NCBI GenBank assembly: GCA_035079385.1
Contig: JAVHKY010000023.1
Location: forward strand, 8,779,501-8,843,500
DNA length: 64,000 bases
Direction: 5' to 3'
Source: Aspidiotus rigidus
Lineage: Eukaryota > Arthropoda > Insecta > Hemiptera > Diaspididae
Made by a program: the position numbers and the translations under genes. This document shows positions 12,196-23,378 of the stretch, in pieces. Each line of letters starts with the position of its first letter. Positions within the stretch are counted from its first letter, which is position 1. The notes beneath the pieces were generated by a model. That model did no database searches. It was not told the origin of the DNA and saw nothing but the letters and a program-made list of their open reading frames with translations.

Positions 12196-12940
12196 ATACA
12201 GGGTGAGGCCAAAAGATGTTACCAGTTACATGGAAGTTTGCGTTAAATCTGTCGTAGCGCAAAAACGCGAAACGTTAGGTGTATACTTCAAATCTACGAA
12301 ATTCGCATCTCAATTTTATCTTCAATTTGCGCCAAATACGATGTTTCTCCGTCTTCTCTGAGCCGAATTATGAACCAAAATGTGCCGAAAATTCAACAAT
12401 TTGCCAGGGTTCCCAAGATAGGGCTTGAAAATTCATTAATTTACAGTATTGAGCTGAATTTCGAGCATTCCGATCATTAAATTACTGTTCCTGAAGTGAA
12501 ATTTTACGGGTAAAACGAAAAAAATAATCACAAAATACTGCGAAGCACAAAAATGGGGTAACGAGCCCAAAAAGGGTCAAAATGTCCCAAAGTTGGAAAA
12601 TCGCCAGTTTTATTCAATTCTTCTGTAAAATTTTGTGCTGAGTCCAAAAAAATCACCCAAATCACCTTACGAAGCCTGAAAATGGATGTACGGCCCCAAA
12701 GAGGGTCAAAATTTCCTCAAACAAAAAAATTGCCTTATCATCGAAATTTTGTACATTCACGCTGAGTCCGGAAAAATAACCCGAAAATTATCTAACAAAG
12801 CTCCAAATTCAGTGAAAGGGTCCCAAGAGATTCCACATATTCACAAGTTGAAAGATCGTTCAAATTTTCAGATTTTATTCCATTCTCTTGCGAAATTGAA
12901 CTTAGTTCGACTAAGACCCTGAGTATGATTGAAGCTGGTG
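12196..12940 (+). repeat. Possible element starting CAGGGTGAGGC, with about 140 bp tandem units
   Basis: CAGGGTGAGGCCAAAAGATG near 12200 looks like the end of a DNA transposon, but no matching opposite end was found. Between 12540 and 12900 a roughly 140 bp unit is repeated about 2.5 times. It contains CCCMAARRAGGGTCAAAAT and GCTGAGTCCRRAAAAAT. No protein family was seen. Confidence 0.4.
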
Positions 12941-13044
12941 GAAGACTCGTTGTTTCAGACGATGGAGGAAAGCATGGAAGCAAGAAGCTTGTCTTCGTTG
13001 TAAACTCGCAATGAAAAATTAGCCAGAGTGCCTCTATCGATGAG

Positions 13045-14060
13045 AGTGGGCAAGAGTGTGATCATTCTTATTGTGAAAACATTTGCGGACGTTGACTTGG
13101 AAGTGACTCCGGATTGATATCAATTTGATGTTGACTCCGAAGTCAACGAGTAGAAAACTAAAAACTTTACTTTTGGTCAATGGAACAGTCCATGGCAGAG
13201 GGAGAAGTTGACTAAATATTGACTCAGGATTGACGTTGATATGACGTCGACTTGAAGCCAACCAACGTAAATTCCCAGAAAACTGGAAACGGACTATCAG
13301 TCAATGCAACTAAGCAGTCAATTTCAGGTTGATGAGAGAATTTGGAGAGGACTTAAAATTGACTCTAGACTGATGTCAATTTCAGATCAAAATGAAGTCA
13401 ACCAGTATAAATTCCTAGAAAACTAAAAATTGACTGTTAATCAACCTAAGAGTCAATTTCAGATCAGTGGAAAATTTGGTGAAGCTAACCTAGAATTGAC
13501 TCTAGATTGACATCAATTTGAGGTCAATTAGACGTTGGTCAGTATATCAGTATACATTCCCAGAAAATTAAAAACTGACTGTTAATTGACTTGAAGTTGA
13601 TAAAAATTTACAGAAGTTGACTTGAAATTGACTTCAGATTGACGCAATTCAAGATTGATTTGTCGTTAACCAGCCTAAATCCGCGAAAACTAAAAATCGA
13701 CTGTTAATAAATGCAAGTTAGTCAATTCCAGGATCTAACTGGATTTCAGGATGGTCGCAAATGAGTCCACTTCTGGCATTAGATTTTAATACCGATTGAA
13801 AATCTACGTTGAGTCGACACAACAAAGCGGCCGATTCTAGGTAGACAGAAAAATTTGGAGGAGTCAACTCCAGATTGACGTGGATTTTAGTCGACTAGCG
13901 TCCACATCACCAAAGAACTACAAATTGACTTGAAATTGGAGCTACAGAGCAGTCGATTTTAGATCTATGAAAAATTTGTAAAATTTGATTCGAACTCCAC
14001 GTGGCAAATGAGTCGTGATGGAGTGAACATACATTTGTCGACCCTGTATCAACCTGGGAT
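13045..14060 (-). repeat. Inverted outlier block of the GTCAATT satellite
   Basis: This block is the reverse complement of part of the array at 17330-18010. Shared landmarks in opposite order include GGAACAGTCCATGGCAG, GTCAGTATATCAGTATACA and AAATCCGCGAAAACTAAAAA. The monomers are built of TTGACTTCAA/GTCAATT words. A 3.3 kb spacer without the repeat separates it from the main array. Confidence 0.8.
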
Positions 14061-14159
14061 AAGGTAGACGTCAAATCAACGATCAATATGGTTCATTGGA
14101 TTTTGTTGTTTTTTCTCTTTAGGTAGAGAGATTGTGAAATAAGAGTAGCAGTGATCCCA

Positions 14160-14481
14160 AACTATACATGATACGATCTCCAAGTTGTATATGATTGAGG
14201 GGGACTTAGAAATAGTTATTACAAAGAGAACTTGAAATACTTTAGAAGGGCGTTCTAAATCTTGGGGCGGGTGAAGCGTTGCATATCTGGTTCATTGAAG
14301 GGGCTAAACCAATAGCGTATGAAGCTCTGCATAGCTAGTCACTCGAAGGGTCTATATTTCAGGCTCCAAGCTATATATGATAAGAGGGGGACTTGGAAAA
14401 TTTCAAAGCTCCGAACATTGCCAGCCGGCTGGACAGCGGACGTTCTCTTCGAAAAACCCCCTATAGAACACGTTCCCTATT
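14160..14481 (+). mobile_element. 3' part of the minisatellite-cored element
   Basis: It holds units with CTCCAAGCTATATATGATA and GGGGGACTTGGAAAA, a GCCAGCCGGCTGGACAGCGG segment and the terminal CCCTATAGAACACGTTCCCT followed by ATTAAAA. The element start is missing. The GC-rich GCCGGC segment is shared with the copy at 43170-43644. Confidence 0.55.
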
Positions 14482-14649
14482 AAAAAACTCGATAATTTCT
14501 TACTTCTAACGATATATCCGACGAAGAGGCGAGAGGAGGGGACTTGAAGAAATTCCGCCCTTCGACTAGTCCGTTCAGCGAGCAATATCGAAAAATGTGA
14601 AGTTGTAAACGTCAGTCTTGAATCTCTTGCAAAAACCAACTAAACTTGA

Positions 14650-15110
14650 TCCTCTGACCCCCACGCCTCATACTCAAATAAAGTTTGCTGTGGTCCATGA
14701 TCACAATACGAATACATTGCCTGCTCAACTAACCTTAACTTCTCGTGAAGGTACTTTTGAAGCAGACGTCATCTGACCATGGTCTCGGTTCATCCACTCA
14801 TCAAGATCACCCATGAACACACGGGTCGTCCATTTTCCTAGGTCACTCTGAGCAATTCTCGCTTTTCATTTCTAAAGTATGCATGGCCTCTCGCTTGACC
14901 CAAAAGGCCTTTTGGTCTGTCTTTGTTTTCTTCTCCGCTTTGAACACTACCGATTTCTGCTCAGCGAGGAGCTCAGTCGGCGCAAACATTTGTTGGATCT
15001 TTTCCATCTCCTTCCTTCTGTAGACTATCTTCATGCAGGCAGCCCGTATTGAGGTACCACTTATACGAGGATCGACAATGTTATGCTCATCATGATCCTT
15101 CTTCTTGCTT
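14650..15110 (-). pseudogene. R1-like LINE, 3' part of ORF2, decayed
   Basis: On the minus strand an open stretch (15034-14843) reads through basic, helical sequence with KFx-like spacing, followed after a stop and frame change by WTTRVFMGDLDEWMNRDHGQ. This resembles the C-terminal region of R1-clade ORF2 proteins (W-T-x-R-L-I-P-x-x-x-x-W and the R-x-H-G-x box), and a later broken CDHGPQQTLFEYEAW recalls their final Cys/His segment. Frame breaks show it is dead. No endonuclease or RT core is present here, so this is a 5'-truncated fragment. Confidence 0.55.
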
Positions 15111-17269
15111 AATCAATAAAATGAGTTTTTGAGACGTTTTACGCCAGAATCAAATTAGGAATAATAAGGTTACAGGTTTATTCAGATATGATTGCGATTT
15201 CAATCATATACCATAACCATCAGCAGACTTTTCATTCCGTATCTTCTTCGTGCTTCCTTCGGTCCTCCTAGGTTTGTCATCACGCGGCTTAGGAAGGTCA
15301 TTAACCCTGTCCGCCTTTTCCGCTGCCGTCAGGAAATGGTGCGCTTCGAAGCGATAGACTTGCTCGAGCAGATTTTTTTAAAAATGCGTTCCTCTTTTTG
15401 GCGCGTTTTTTTTTTTTTTTGGACGAACCTGGTGTTTTTATGACCGTAAATGTCGAATTGATTTCCGCACTCAGCGTGTCTAGAAAACATTTACCACAAA
15501 AAGATCACTTCTCGGCGCATTTTGAGAGAATATTTTGGCGGAGAAAACAATTATAGGATGCGTCAGAACGGCGAAGGCAGAAAAGTATTCAAAGAAAGAG
15601 TTGGCATGATTGAATTTTTTTTTTCTAATGGATCAACCATACAGCCTAACAGAATGACTGCGCATCAAATCGAATGAGGCACAAATACTAAGTTGTAAAC
15701 TAAACGCATTAACCTTTCTCGAGACCTCTACAATCAATCCACAACCCCATAGACGACTATACGACTCTGAAGAAGACGTTCATTTTTCTTCATAAGAAGC
15801 CACACACTACACGCTCGATGAAATTCTGTTTCAAGAGTCGATAACCGAGTGAAAATTTAATGAGATGTCACTTCCGAGGTATTAGTGTTGGAAAACGAGT
15901 TTCATTCACACGTAATTAAACACGTATACATATATATTTTTTTTTTATGTAAGTCCAGACTCTCAAAATTCGATTGAAATTTGTACGTGTCAAGAATTCT
16001 AAAATTATTCCAGTATATCCATCAGCCAGGAGTGAAAGTGGAAAATCGTATACTCGTTACCCGATTTTTCAACAACGGAAACGTATTACTTGAAACAACT
16101 TTTGAACAATTTTTAGGAAGTCTATGGGTGATTTACTATACTTCGTAAAGCACGGTTTCTTACTTCGCGCCTAAGAACGTTGAACCTGACTTCAAAATAA
16201 AAAAACCAGCCGGAGTTTTGAAAACACGTGCACGTTACAGAATCATGACCTACCTTCTTTTTTTCGACTAAAGCTGATCGGCGACCGTTAATTAATGTGA
16301 GAACACTGAATATCTAAAGCCTAACATTTCGTAAAATTGAGAATTAGGGTCACGAATGGAATGGTGATCACTCAAAAAATCAATTTTTGGTCTTTCAAGT
16401 TCGAAGTAAGAAATTTACTTTTTTGAAAAGATTCTAAGCCGATAGGACGATCTCACTTCTCAGAATGTCGTCTACCCGACAATTTTTAATTGAGAAAAAT
16501 ATTCCGAATAGTTACGTAAATACGGGCACATTGTCGTGCTCCAGATTCGGCGTCAGCTTTCGAGCGACGACGGCGCCTCTCAAACATTTTCAACCTGGAT
16601 CACGCGGTTCATCAGTTGGACACTGTATTTTGCAATATTTTGAATAGCATAGCATTCTGGTGTACGAATAGTTGCTCGCCGGTACGTTGAAGCATAATCA
16701 TTCTTTAAATATTTACTCGTTCGGTTCCCTCTTAAAAAAAAGAACGCTTGTGAACCAACGTAATCAGAGAGGCCATTAAAAGTAGTCTAGATACACAACT
16801 CGCACAAACTGTTGTCTCATGGACTACAAATATTGGATATGATGGTATTGGTTTTTCACTTGTCTTTATTGATCAAGATCTTCGTGTCAAAAGGGAAGGC
16901 ACTGTTGGTAATCCTTGAGAGGAGCCTACTAATACCTGCCGCAAAAAGATAAAAACGTAGCCACTTCATTATAATTCTAAAGTGAGTAATGATGTTGATG
17001 ATACGCTCGTACATAGGGGTCTAGACTTATGAAAATTCACGGTCAACCGTTCTAATATTTCACATACCACGACTCGTACAGTATTTACAAACGGCGAAGT
17101 TACTCAACAATTTACAGGTAACCGCGAGATGGTGTCCAAACACTATACCAAAACCTACGAGCGTAATTAGTAAAAAAGTTCAGAAATATTCGAAAATGCT
17201 GCACAGCTAAACGATCACAAAAACTCAATTATAAAGTAATGTCTGAAATCCCATCAAACAATACTAAAA
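15111..17269. other. Mostly unrecognised non-coding stretch
   Basis: Apart from a possible hAT transposase trace at 16757-16917, nothing was recognised. AT-rich, no clear tandem or inverted repeats. Confidence 0.4.
16757..16917 (+). pseudogene. Possible hAT transposase remnant
   Basis: One frame of about 53 codons before a TGA contains TQLAQTVVSWTTNIGYDG and then FIDQDLRVKRE. The spacing resembles the hAT transposase block around T-T-D-x-W-T and H-F-I-D-x-x-W/F, including the Asp of FIDxD. The first catalytic Asp position appears as Asn here. It is too short to be sure and has no flanking transposase sequence. Confidence 0.35.
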
Positions 17270-20200
17270 GAAAGATGTTTCTTGGGAATGTACTCTGTTC
17301 AATTTCTAATTGACCTCCAATTGAAGTCAATTGGAAGTCATTTTTGAGTCAGATCCTGGAATTGATATGCATTTATTAACGGTCGATTTTTAGTTTTCGC
17401 GGATTTAGGCTGGTTGATGACAAATCAATCTTGAATTGCGTCAATCTGAAGTCAATTTCAAGTCAACTTCTGTAAATTTTTCATCAACTTCAAGTCAATT
17501 AAGAGTCAGTTTTTAATTTTCTGGGAATGTATACTGATATACTGACCAACGTCTAATTGACCTCAAATTGATGTCAATCTAGAGTCAATTCTAGGTTAGC
17601 TTCACCAAATTTTCCACTGATCTGAAATTGACTCTTAGGTTGATTAACAGTCAATTTTTAGTTTTCTAGGAATTTATACTGGTTGACTTCATTTTGATCT
17701 GAAATTGACATCAGTCTAGAGTCAATTTTAAGTCCTCTCCAAATTCTCTCATCAACCTGAAATTGACTGCTTAGTTGCATTGACTGATAGTCCGTTTCCA
17801 GTTTTCTGGGAATTTACGTTGGTTGGCTTCAAGTCGACGTCATATCAACGTCAATCCAGAGTCAATATTCAGTCAACTTCTACCCCTGCCATGGACTGTT
17901 CCATTGACCAAAAGTCAAGTTTTTAGTTTTCTAGGAATGTAGACTCGTTGACTTGGGAGTCAACCTCAAATTGATATCAATCCGGAGTCACTTCCAAGTC
18001 AACGTCCACAAATTTTTTCATGAACCTAAATTTGACTCGTCTGTTACGTCAATTGGCAGTTCATCTTCAATTGAGTTGATACAATTCTCCATGTCATCAT
18101 CAGACAATACTGAAAAAAAAATTTTCAGTAATGTACTCAGGTCAATCCTAATTGACCTCAAATTGAGGTCTATTGGAAGTCATTTTTGAGTCACTCTCTT
18201 CAATTTTTTTTCATTGACCAAAAGTTGACTGCTCTTTTCTGTCTGTCAATTTAATGTCAATTCTTTCTTTCTTAGAATTCACACTGGTAGATTTTCAATT
18301 GACCTCAAATTGAAGTCAATTTGAAGTCATTTTTGAGTCTATGTCCTCAATTTTTTTCATTGACTCAAAGTTGACTGCTCTGTTCTGTCAATTAACAGTC
18401 AATTTTTTCTTTCTTAGAATTCACACTGGTAGATTTTCAATTGACCTCAAATTGAAGTCAATTGGAAGGCATTTTTGAGTCAATGTCCTCAATTTTTTTC
18501 ATTGACTGAAAGTTGACTGCTCTGTTCTGTCAATTAACAGTCAATTTTTTCTTTCTTAGAATTCATACTGGTAGATTTTCAATTAACCTCAAATTGACGT
18601 CAATTCTCAATTTGGAATCATTTTTTAAATTTATGTATCTTGACGTTGAATTGACATCAATCTAGAGTCAATTTCAAGTCTTCGCTAATTTCATCAATAA
18701 ACTTGAAATTTATTACTATTTTGCGTAATAGTTGATTTTTTTTTTTTTAGAATTTACGCTTGAAGACTTTAAATTGACTTTAAACTAATGTAAATTTTCA
18801 GTCAACTCCTTCAAACTTTTCCATTGACCTAAAGAAAGATGTTTTTTGGGAATGTACTCTGTTCAATTTCTAATTGACCTCAAATTGAAGTCAATTGAAC
18901 GTAATTTTTGAGTTAGATCCTGGAATTGATATGACAGTCGATTTTTAGTTTTCGCGGATTTAGGCTGGTTAACAACAAATCAATCTTGAATTGCGTTAAT
19001 CTGAAGTCAATTTCAAGTCAACTTCTGTAAATTTTTCATCAACTTTAAGTCAATTAACAGTCAATTTTTAATTTTCTGGCAACGTATACTGATATACTGA
19101 CCAACGTCTAATTGACCTCAAATTGATGTCAATCTAGAGTCAATTCTAGGTTAGCTAGTTACCAAATTTTCCACTGATCTGAAATTGACTCTTAGGTTGA
19201 TTAACAGTCAATTTTTAGTTTTCTAGGAATTTATACTGGTCGACTTCATTTTGATCTGAAATTGACATCAGTCTAGAGTCAATTTTAAGTCCTCTCCAAA
19301 TTCTCTCATCAACCTGAAATTGACTCCTTAGTTGCATTAACTGATAGTCCGTTTCCAGTTTTCTGGGAATTGACGTTGGTTGGCTTCAAGTCAACGTCAA
19401 ATCAACGTCAATCCAGAGTCAATATTCAGTCAACTTCTACCCCTGCCATGGACTGTTCCATTGACCAAAAGTCAAGTTTTTAGTTTTCTAGGAATGTAGA
19501 CTCGTTGACTTGGGAGTCAACCTCAAATTGATATCAATCCGGAGTCACTTCCAAGTCAACTTCTGCAAATTTTTTCATGAACATTTGACTCATCTGTTAC
19601 GTCAATTGGCTGTTCATCTTCAATTGGGTTGATTCAATTCTCCATGTCATCATTAGACAATACTGAAAAAAAATTTCTAGGAGTGATCTCAGGTCAATCC
19701 TAATTGACCTCAAATTGAGGTCTATTGGAAGTCATTTTTGAGTCAATCTCTTCAATTTTTTTTCATTGACCAAAAGTTGACTGCTCTTTTCTGTTGATTA
19801 AATGTCAATTCTTTCTTTCTTAGAATTCACACTAGTAGATTTTCAATTGACCTCAAATTGAAGTCAATTGGAAGTCATTTTTGATTCAATGTCCTCAATT
19901 TTTTCCATTGACCCGAAGTTGACTGCTCTGTTCTGTCAATTAACACTCAATTTTTTCTTTCTTAGAATTCACACTGGTAGATTTTCAATTGACCTCAAAT
20001 TGAAGTCAATTGGAAGTCATTTTTGAGTCAATGTCCTCAACTTTTTTCATTGACTCAAAGTTGACTGCTCTGTTCTGTCAATTAATAGTCAATTTTTTTT
20101 TCTCAGAATTCATACTGATAGATTTTCAATTGACCTCAAATTGACTTCAATACTCAATTTGGAATCATTTTTCAAATTTATGTATCTTGACGTTAAATTG

Positions 20201-21290
20201 ACATCAATCTAGAGTCAATTTCAAGTCTTCTCTAATTTTATCAATTAATTTGAAATTTTTTTTTCGAATTCACGCTTGAAGACTTCAAATTGACTTCAAA
20301 CTAATGTAAATTTTGAGTTAACTCCTTCAAACTTTTCCATTGACCTACAATCGACTAATTTTAGGCATTGATTTATAGTCTATTTTCAGTTTTCTGGGAA
20401 TTTATACGCTGGTTGACTTCAAAATTGACCTCATATCTTTGTCAATTTGGAGTCAATTTTGAGTCAACTTCTTCAAATTTTCTCATTGACCTAAAATTAA
20501 CGACAGCATTGATTAAAAGTTGAATTTCACTTTTCTGCAAATTGGCTGATGGACTCCCAATTGACCTCAAATTGATGTCAATCTGAGTCAATTTAAAGTT
20601 GACTTCTGCAGATTTTTCTATTGACCTACAATTGACGGTTGCATTGATTAACGGTCAATTTTTAGTTTTTTGCAAATATAGGCTGATTGACTTGAAATCA
20701 ACCCCAAATTTATGTCAGTCTAGAGTCAATTTTGAGTCAACTTCTTCAAATTTTCTCATTGACCTAAAATCTACAGCACTGATTAAAAGTTGAATTTCAC
20801 TTTTCTGCAAATTGGCTGATGGACTCCCAATTGACCTCAAATTGATGTCAATCTGAGTCAATTTAAAATTGACTTCTGCAGATTTTTCTATTGACCTACA
20901 ATGGACAGTTGCATTGGTTAACGGTCAATTTTTAGTTTTTTGCAAATATAGGTTGATTGACTAGAAATCAACCCCAAATTTATGTCAGTCTAGAGTCAAT
21001 TTTAAGTTAACTTCTTCAAACTTCTCCATTGACATGCAATTGAGTGCTCTGTTGCGTATATTGTTAGTCAATTTTTAGTCTCCTGAGAATCTACTCTGAT
21101 CAAATTCAAATCAAACTCAAAATCAAACTGACGTCGATCTGAAGTCAATTTTAAATCAACTTCTGTAAATGTTTTCACCACCTCAAATTGACTGCTCTGT
21201 TACATTGATTATTTTTCAATTTTTAGTTTTCTAGGAATTTATTCTGGTCAACAATAGGTCAAACTCAAATAAACGTCAATGTGGAGTCGA
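17270..21290 (+). repeat. Higher-order satellite of GTCAATT-type monomers
   Basis: The basic unit is about 141 bp. GAATTCACACTGGTAGATTT recurs at about 18276, 18417 and 18558 (the last with one change). Units carry TCAATTGACCTCAAATTGA and TTTAGTTTTCTRGGAATT. A block of about 1564 bp is itself repeated: GGGAATGTACTCTGTTCAAT occurs near 17283 and again near 18847. Further right a roughly 270 bp dimer is repeated (CAGCAYTGATTAAAAGTTGA near 20504 and 20774). The word GTCAATT and its complement recur throughout, so the array can pair extensively with itself and with the inverted block at 13045-14060. No coding function. Confidence 0.85.
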
Positions 21291-22676
21291 TGCACAATCA
21301 CCCCTTAAATCATTCTTGACCAGAGTAGCAATAGCTAAATTAATGCAATTCGTGTTGAATATTCCTGCGGAGAGATTGACTGAATTAGTCTATGAGGACG
21401 ATTCACATTTTGATGACTCGCTGGTTCAGTCATGATCTCCTTCGATGTTACTTGTTCTTGTTGGTGTTGGGCTCAGTTGCTTTCCGTCTCTTGAGAATGG
21501 CTGTTTAACCGAAAGCGCTCGTGTGTTTTCAAAATTTTTGCGGTTTTTGCAGTACCCTTTAATTGTACAAAAACGTATTGATTCGATTAATTGTTAATCT
21601 TTGAAGCGTTAGGCATCCTAAACCCCGCTCCTTTGGGGGAAGACGATCAAAGGAGTGAAACATATTAAATTATCGGCAGGTATAATTTCACGTATCCTGT
21701 GACAGATAAGATAATAATTTCTAATAGTTGTGGTTTACGAGATCTTGCTGCCATTAAACGTGAAAAATTGAATCAGAATGTTGATCTCTTGTGAAAGCTC
21801 GAGAGCGAAATACCATCATTACGTAACATTCTTTTAAAAACGCTCCTTCAAATGAAACCTCGCATCAGCATCTTACGCTGAGAAAAATCGTGTTCTCTGG
21901 CTCTTAAGGGTGATAACTTTATAGAAATTTCTAAAACTTACACAGCTGTGAAAAATTGCTTACTCATTTAAAATATAAATAACATAGCTTAATTTTTTTT
22001 TTTTAATATAAATAATAAAAGAATCATTCAACTCTCTTTTTATCTGCCTCTGGCTATTGGGATAATCGAATATCTTATAGCGCTGAAACGCATTATAATT
22101 GTTTTTGCCGCCAAAATATATTTTCTCTAAATGCGCGGAGAAGTTGATAGAATCTTTTTATGGTAAACGATTTCTAAACATGCTGAGGTACGGGAACATA
22201 TATCGCGCGTGCAGACTAAATAATATATTACTCTCGGCCGGAGAAATACCCATAAGGTTCGAGACTCGCGTGCGATATTTAATGCGAACAACCAGACTCG
22301 GATATAGCCCGAAAACAAAAGAGTAGCCCATCTAACACATTAACAGAAACTATCATTTAATCTGTCAAACGATTCTTGACGCGATGCGGACCTGTGCCGC
22401 CGCCGCAAAGATCGCCCAGCTCGTCCGCGTGGGAACGCGAGCTCTCTCGCGTACAACACTCGGCCCAATGTGAGTGGCGCGATTTGAAATTATAATTAGG
22501 CGGGTACCAAGAAAGTGGCGTTGGGAATTCTGACATAATATCATTTTTCGGCACGGCTTAACGGCTCGTTCGTCCCTCTTCCGCTTTTAATTTCTAAATT
22601 AATTATCGTTATTTAATCAACTCTGCCGTTTTCTAAACCGAGAACTTAATTTTGTCGTTTCTTTTCTCGTCCACAG
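21291..22676. other. Sequence upstream of the storkhead-box exon
   Basis: Mainly AT-rich. A GC-rich patch at 22376-22475 stands out and ends with CCAAT|GTGAGT, which looks like a splice donor. It could be a non-coding first exon spliced to the acceptor at 22675-22676 after a 207 bp intron. A CT-rich tract precedes that acceptor (CTTTTCTCGTCCACAG). Confidence 0.4.
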
Positions 22677-22973
22677 GTTTACGATGTGAAAATGAGTTAC
22701 GGCAGCTCCGATATCAATGCCAGTCCGGCCATGCTCAAACGCGGACGTTGTCGAAGTCCCGGAGTGAATTCGAAGATGTCCGGCGCGGCGACGCCGGGTA
22801 CGCGATGCTTGGTGTACTTACGACGTTGTCTGGCCATACAGTTACAAAAAGTCGGTATGTTTCCGAGTACCGGGAATTCGGCTACATCCTGTTCCAACAG
22901 CAATTTCGATACTACGTTGGAACGTGACGCGCCTCTATATTGGATGTACGACAGCGGATATTTGATATTTCAG
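22677..22973 (+). CDS. Storkhead-box protein (STOX/knockout-like), N-terminal coding exon
   Basis: The exon lies between an acceptor CGTCCACAG and a donor CAG|GTAATT. It is open throughout in one frame: 99 codons, phase 0 at both ends. It carries a Ser/Arg-rich start, then CLVYLRRCLAIQLQKV, and ends YWMYDSGYLIFQ, which joins in frame to the exon at 43892. Together they match the N-terminal conserved block of STOX proteins ahead of the winged-helix storkhead domain. STOX proteins are DNA-binding regulators. Drosophila 'knockout' is the insect member and is linked to motor axon and synapse development. The likely start is ATG at 22692 (A at -3), but the frame is open back to the acceptor, so an upstream coding exon is not excluded. 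The later exons are outside the window. Confidence 0.75.
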
Positions 22974-23378
22974 GTAATTTTCTTATTTACGTCCTCTCTA
23001 GGCGATGCTCAATGGAATAAAAACGATAATGGAGTTTTGCGGTAGCGGTGATCGCTCTCAGCTATGCGTAGTTGAACTTTGCATTGAATTACACCAAGCA
23101 TTTCAATTCATTACCACGAATTAATTATTGATTATGCAGAGAGTCGCGAAGAATTGCGATGTGCCGAACATTCGTATTCGACGTTAGTATTTTTATCTCT
23201 ATCTGGTTATCAAGAAGATCTCAAGTGTATTTCTCTATTTTATTTGTTAGTTCACGAGAGTACTTTCAGATGTTGCAGCATCATCAATTGTACCGCTATT
23301 GAAGAACAAGGCCTCAAAATATTGGTCCCTATTGTATAATACTGTGATTTTATTAGCTTCGACGATACTGCGTAGTGA

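Noticed and set aside
17270..21290. CRISPR-like array
   Set aside because: Repeats are long, diverged and hierarchical with no unique spacers. The context is eukaryotic.
22384..22473. ATG-started short ORF as the start of the storkhead-box protein
   Set aside because: It closes at TGA right at the donor-like site and, if spliced to 22677, hits a stop within a few codons.
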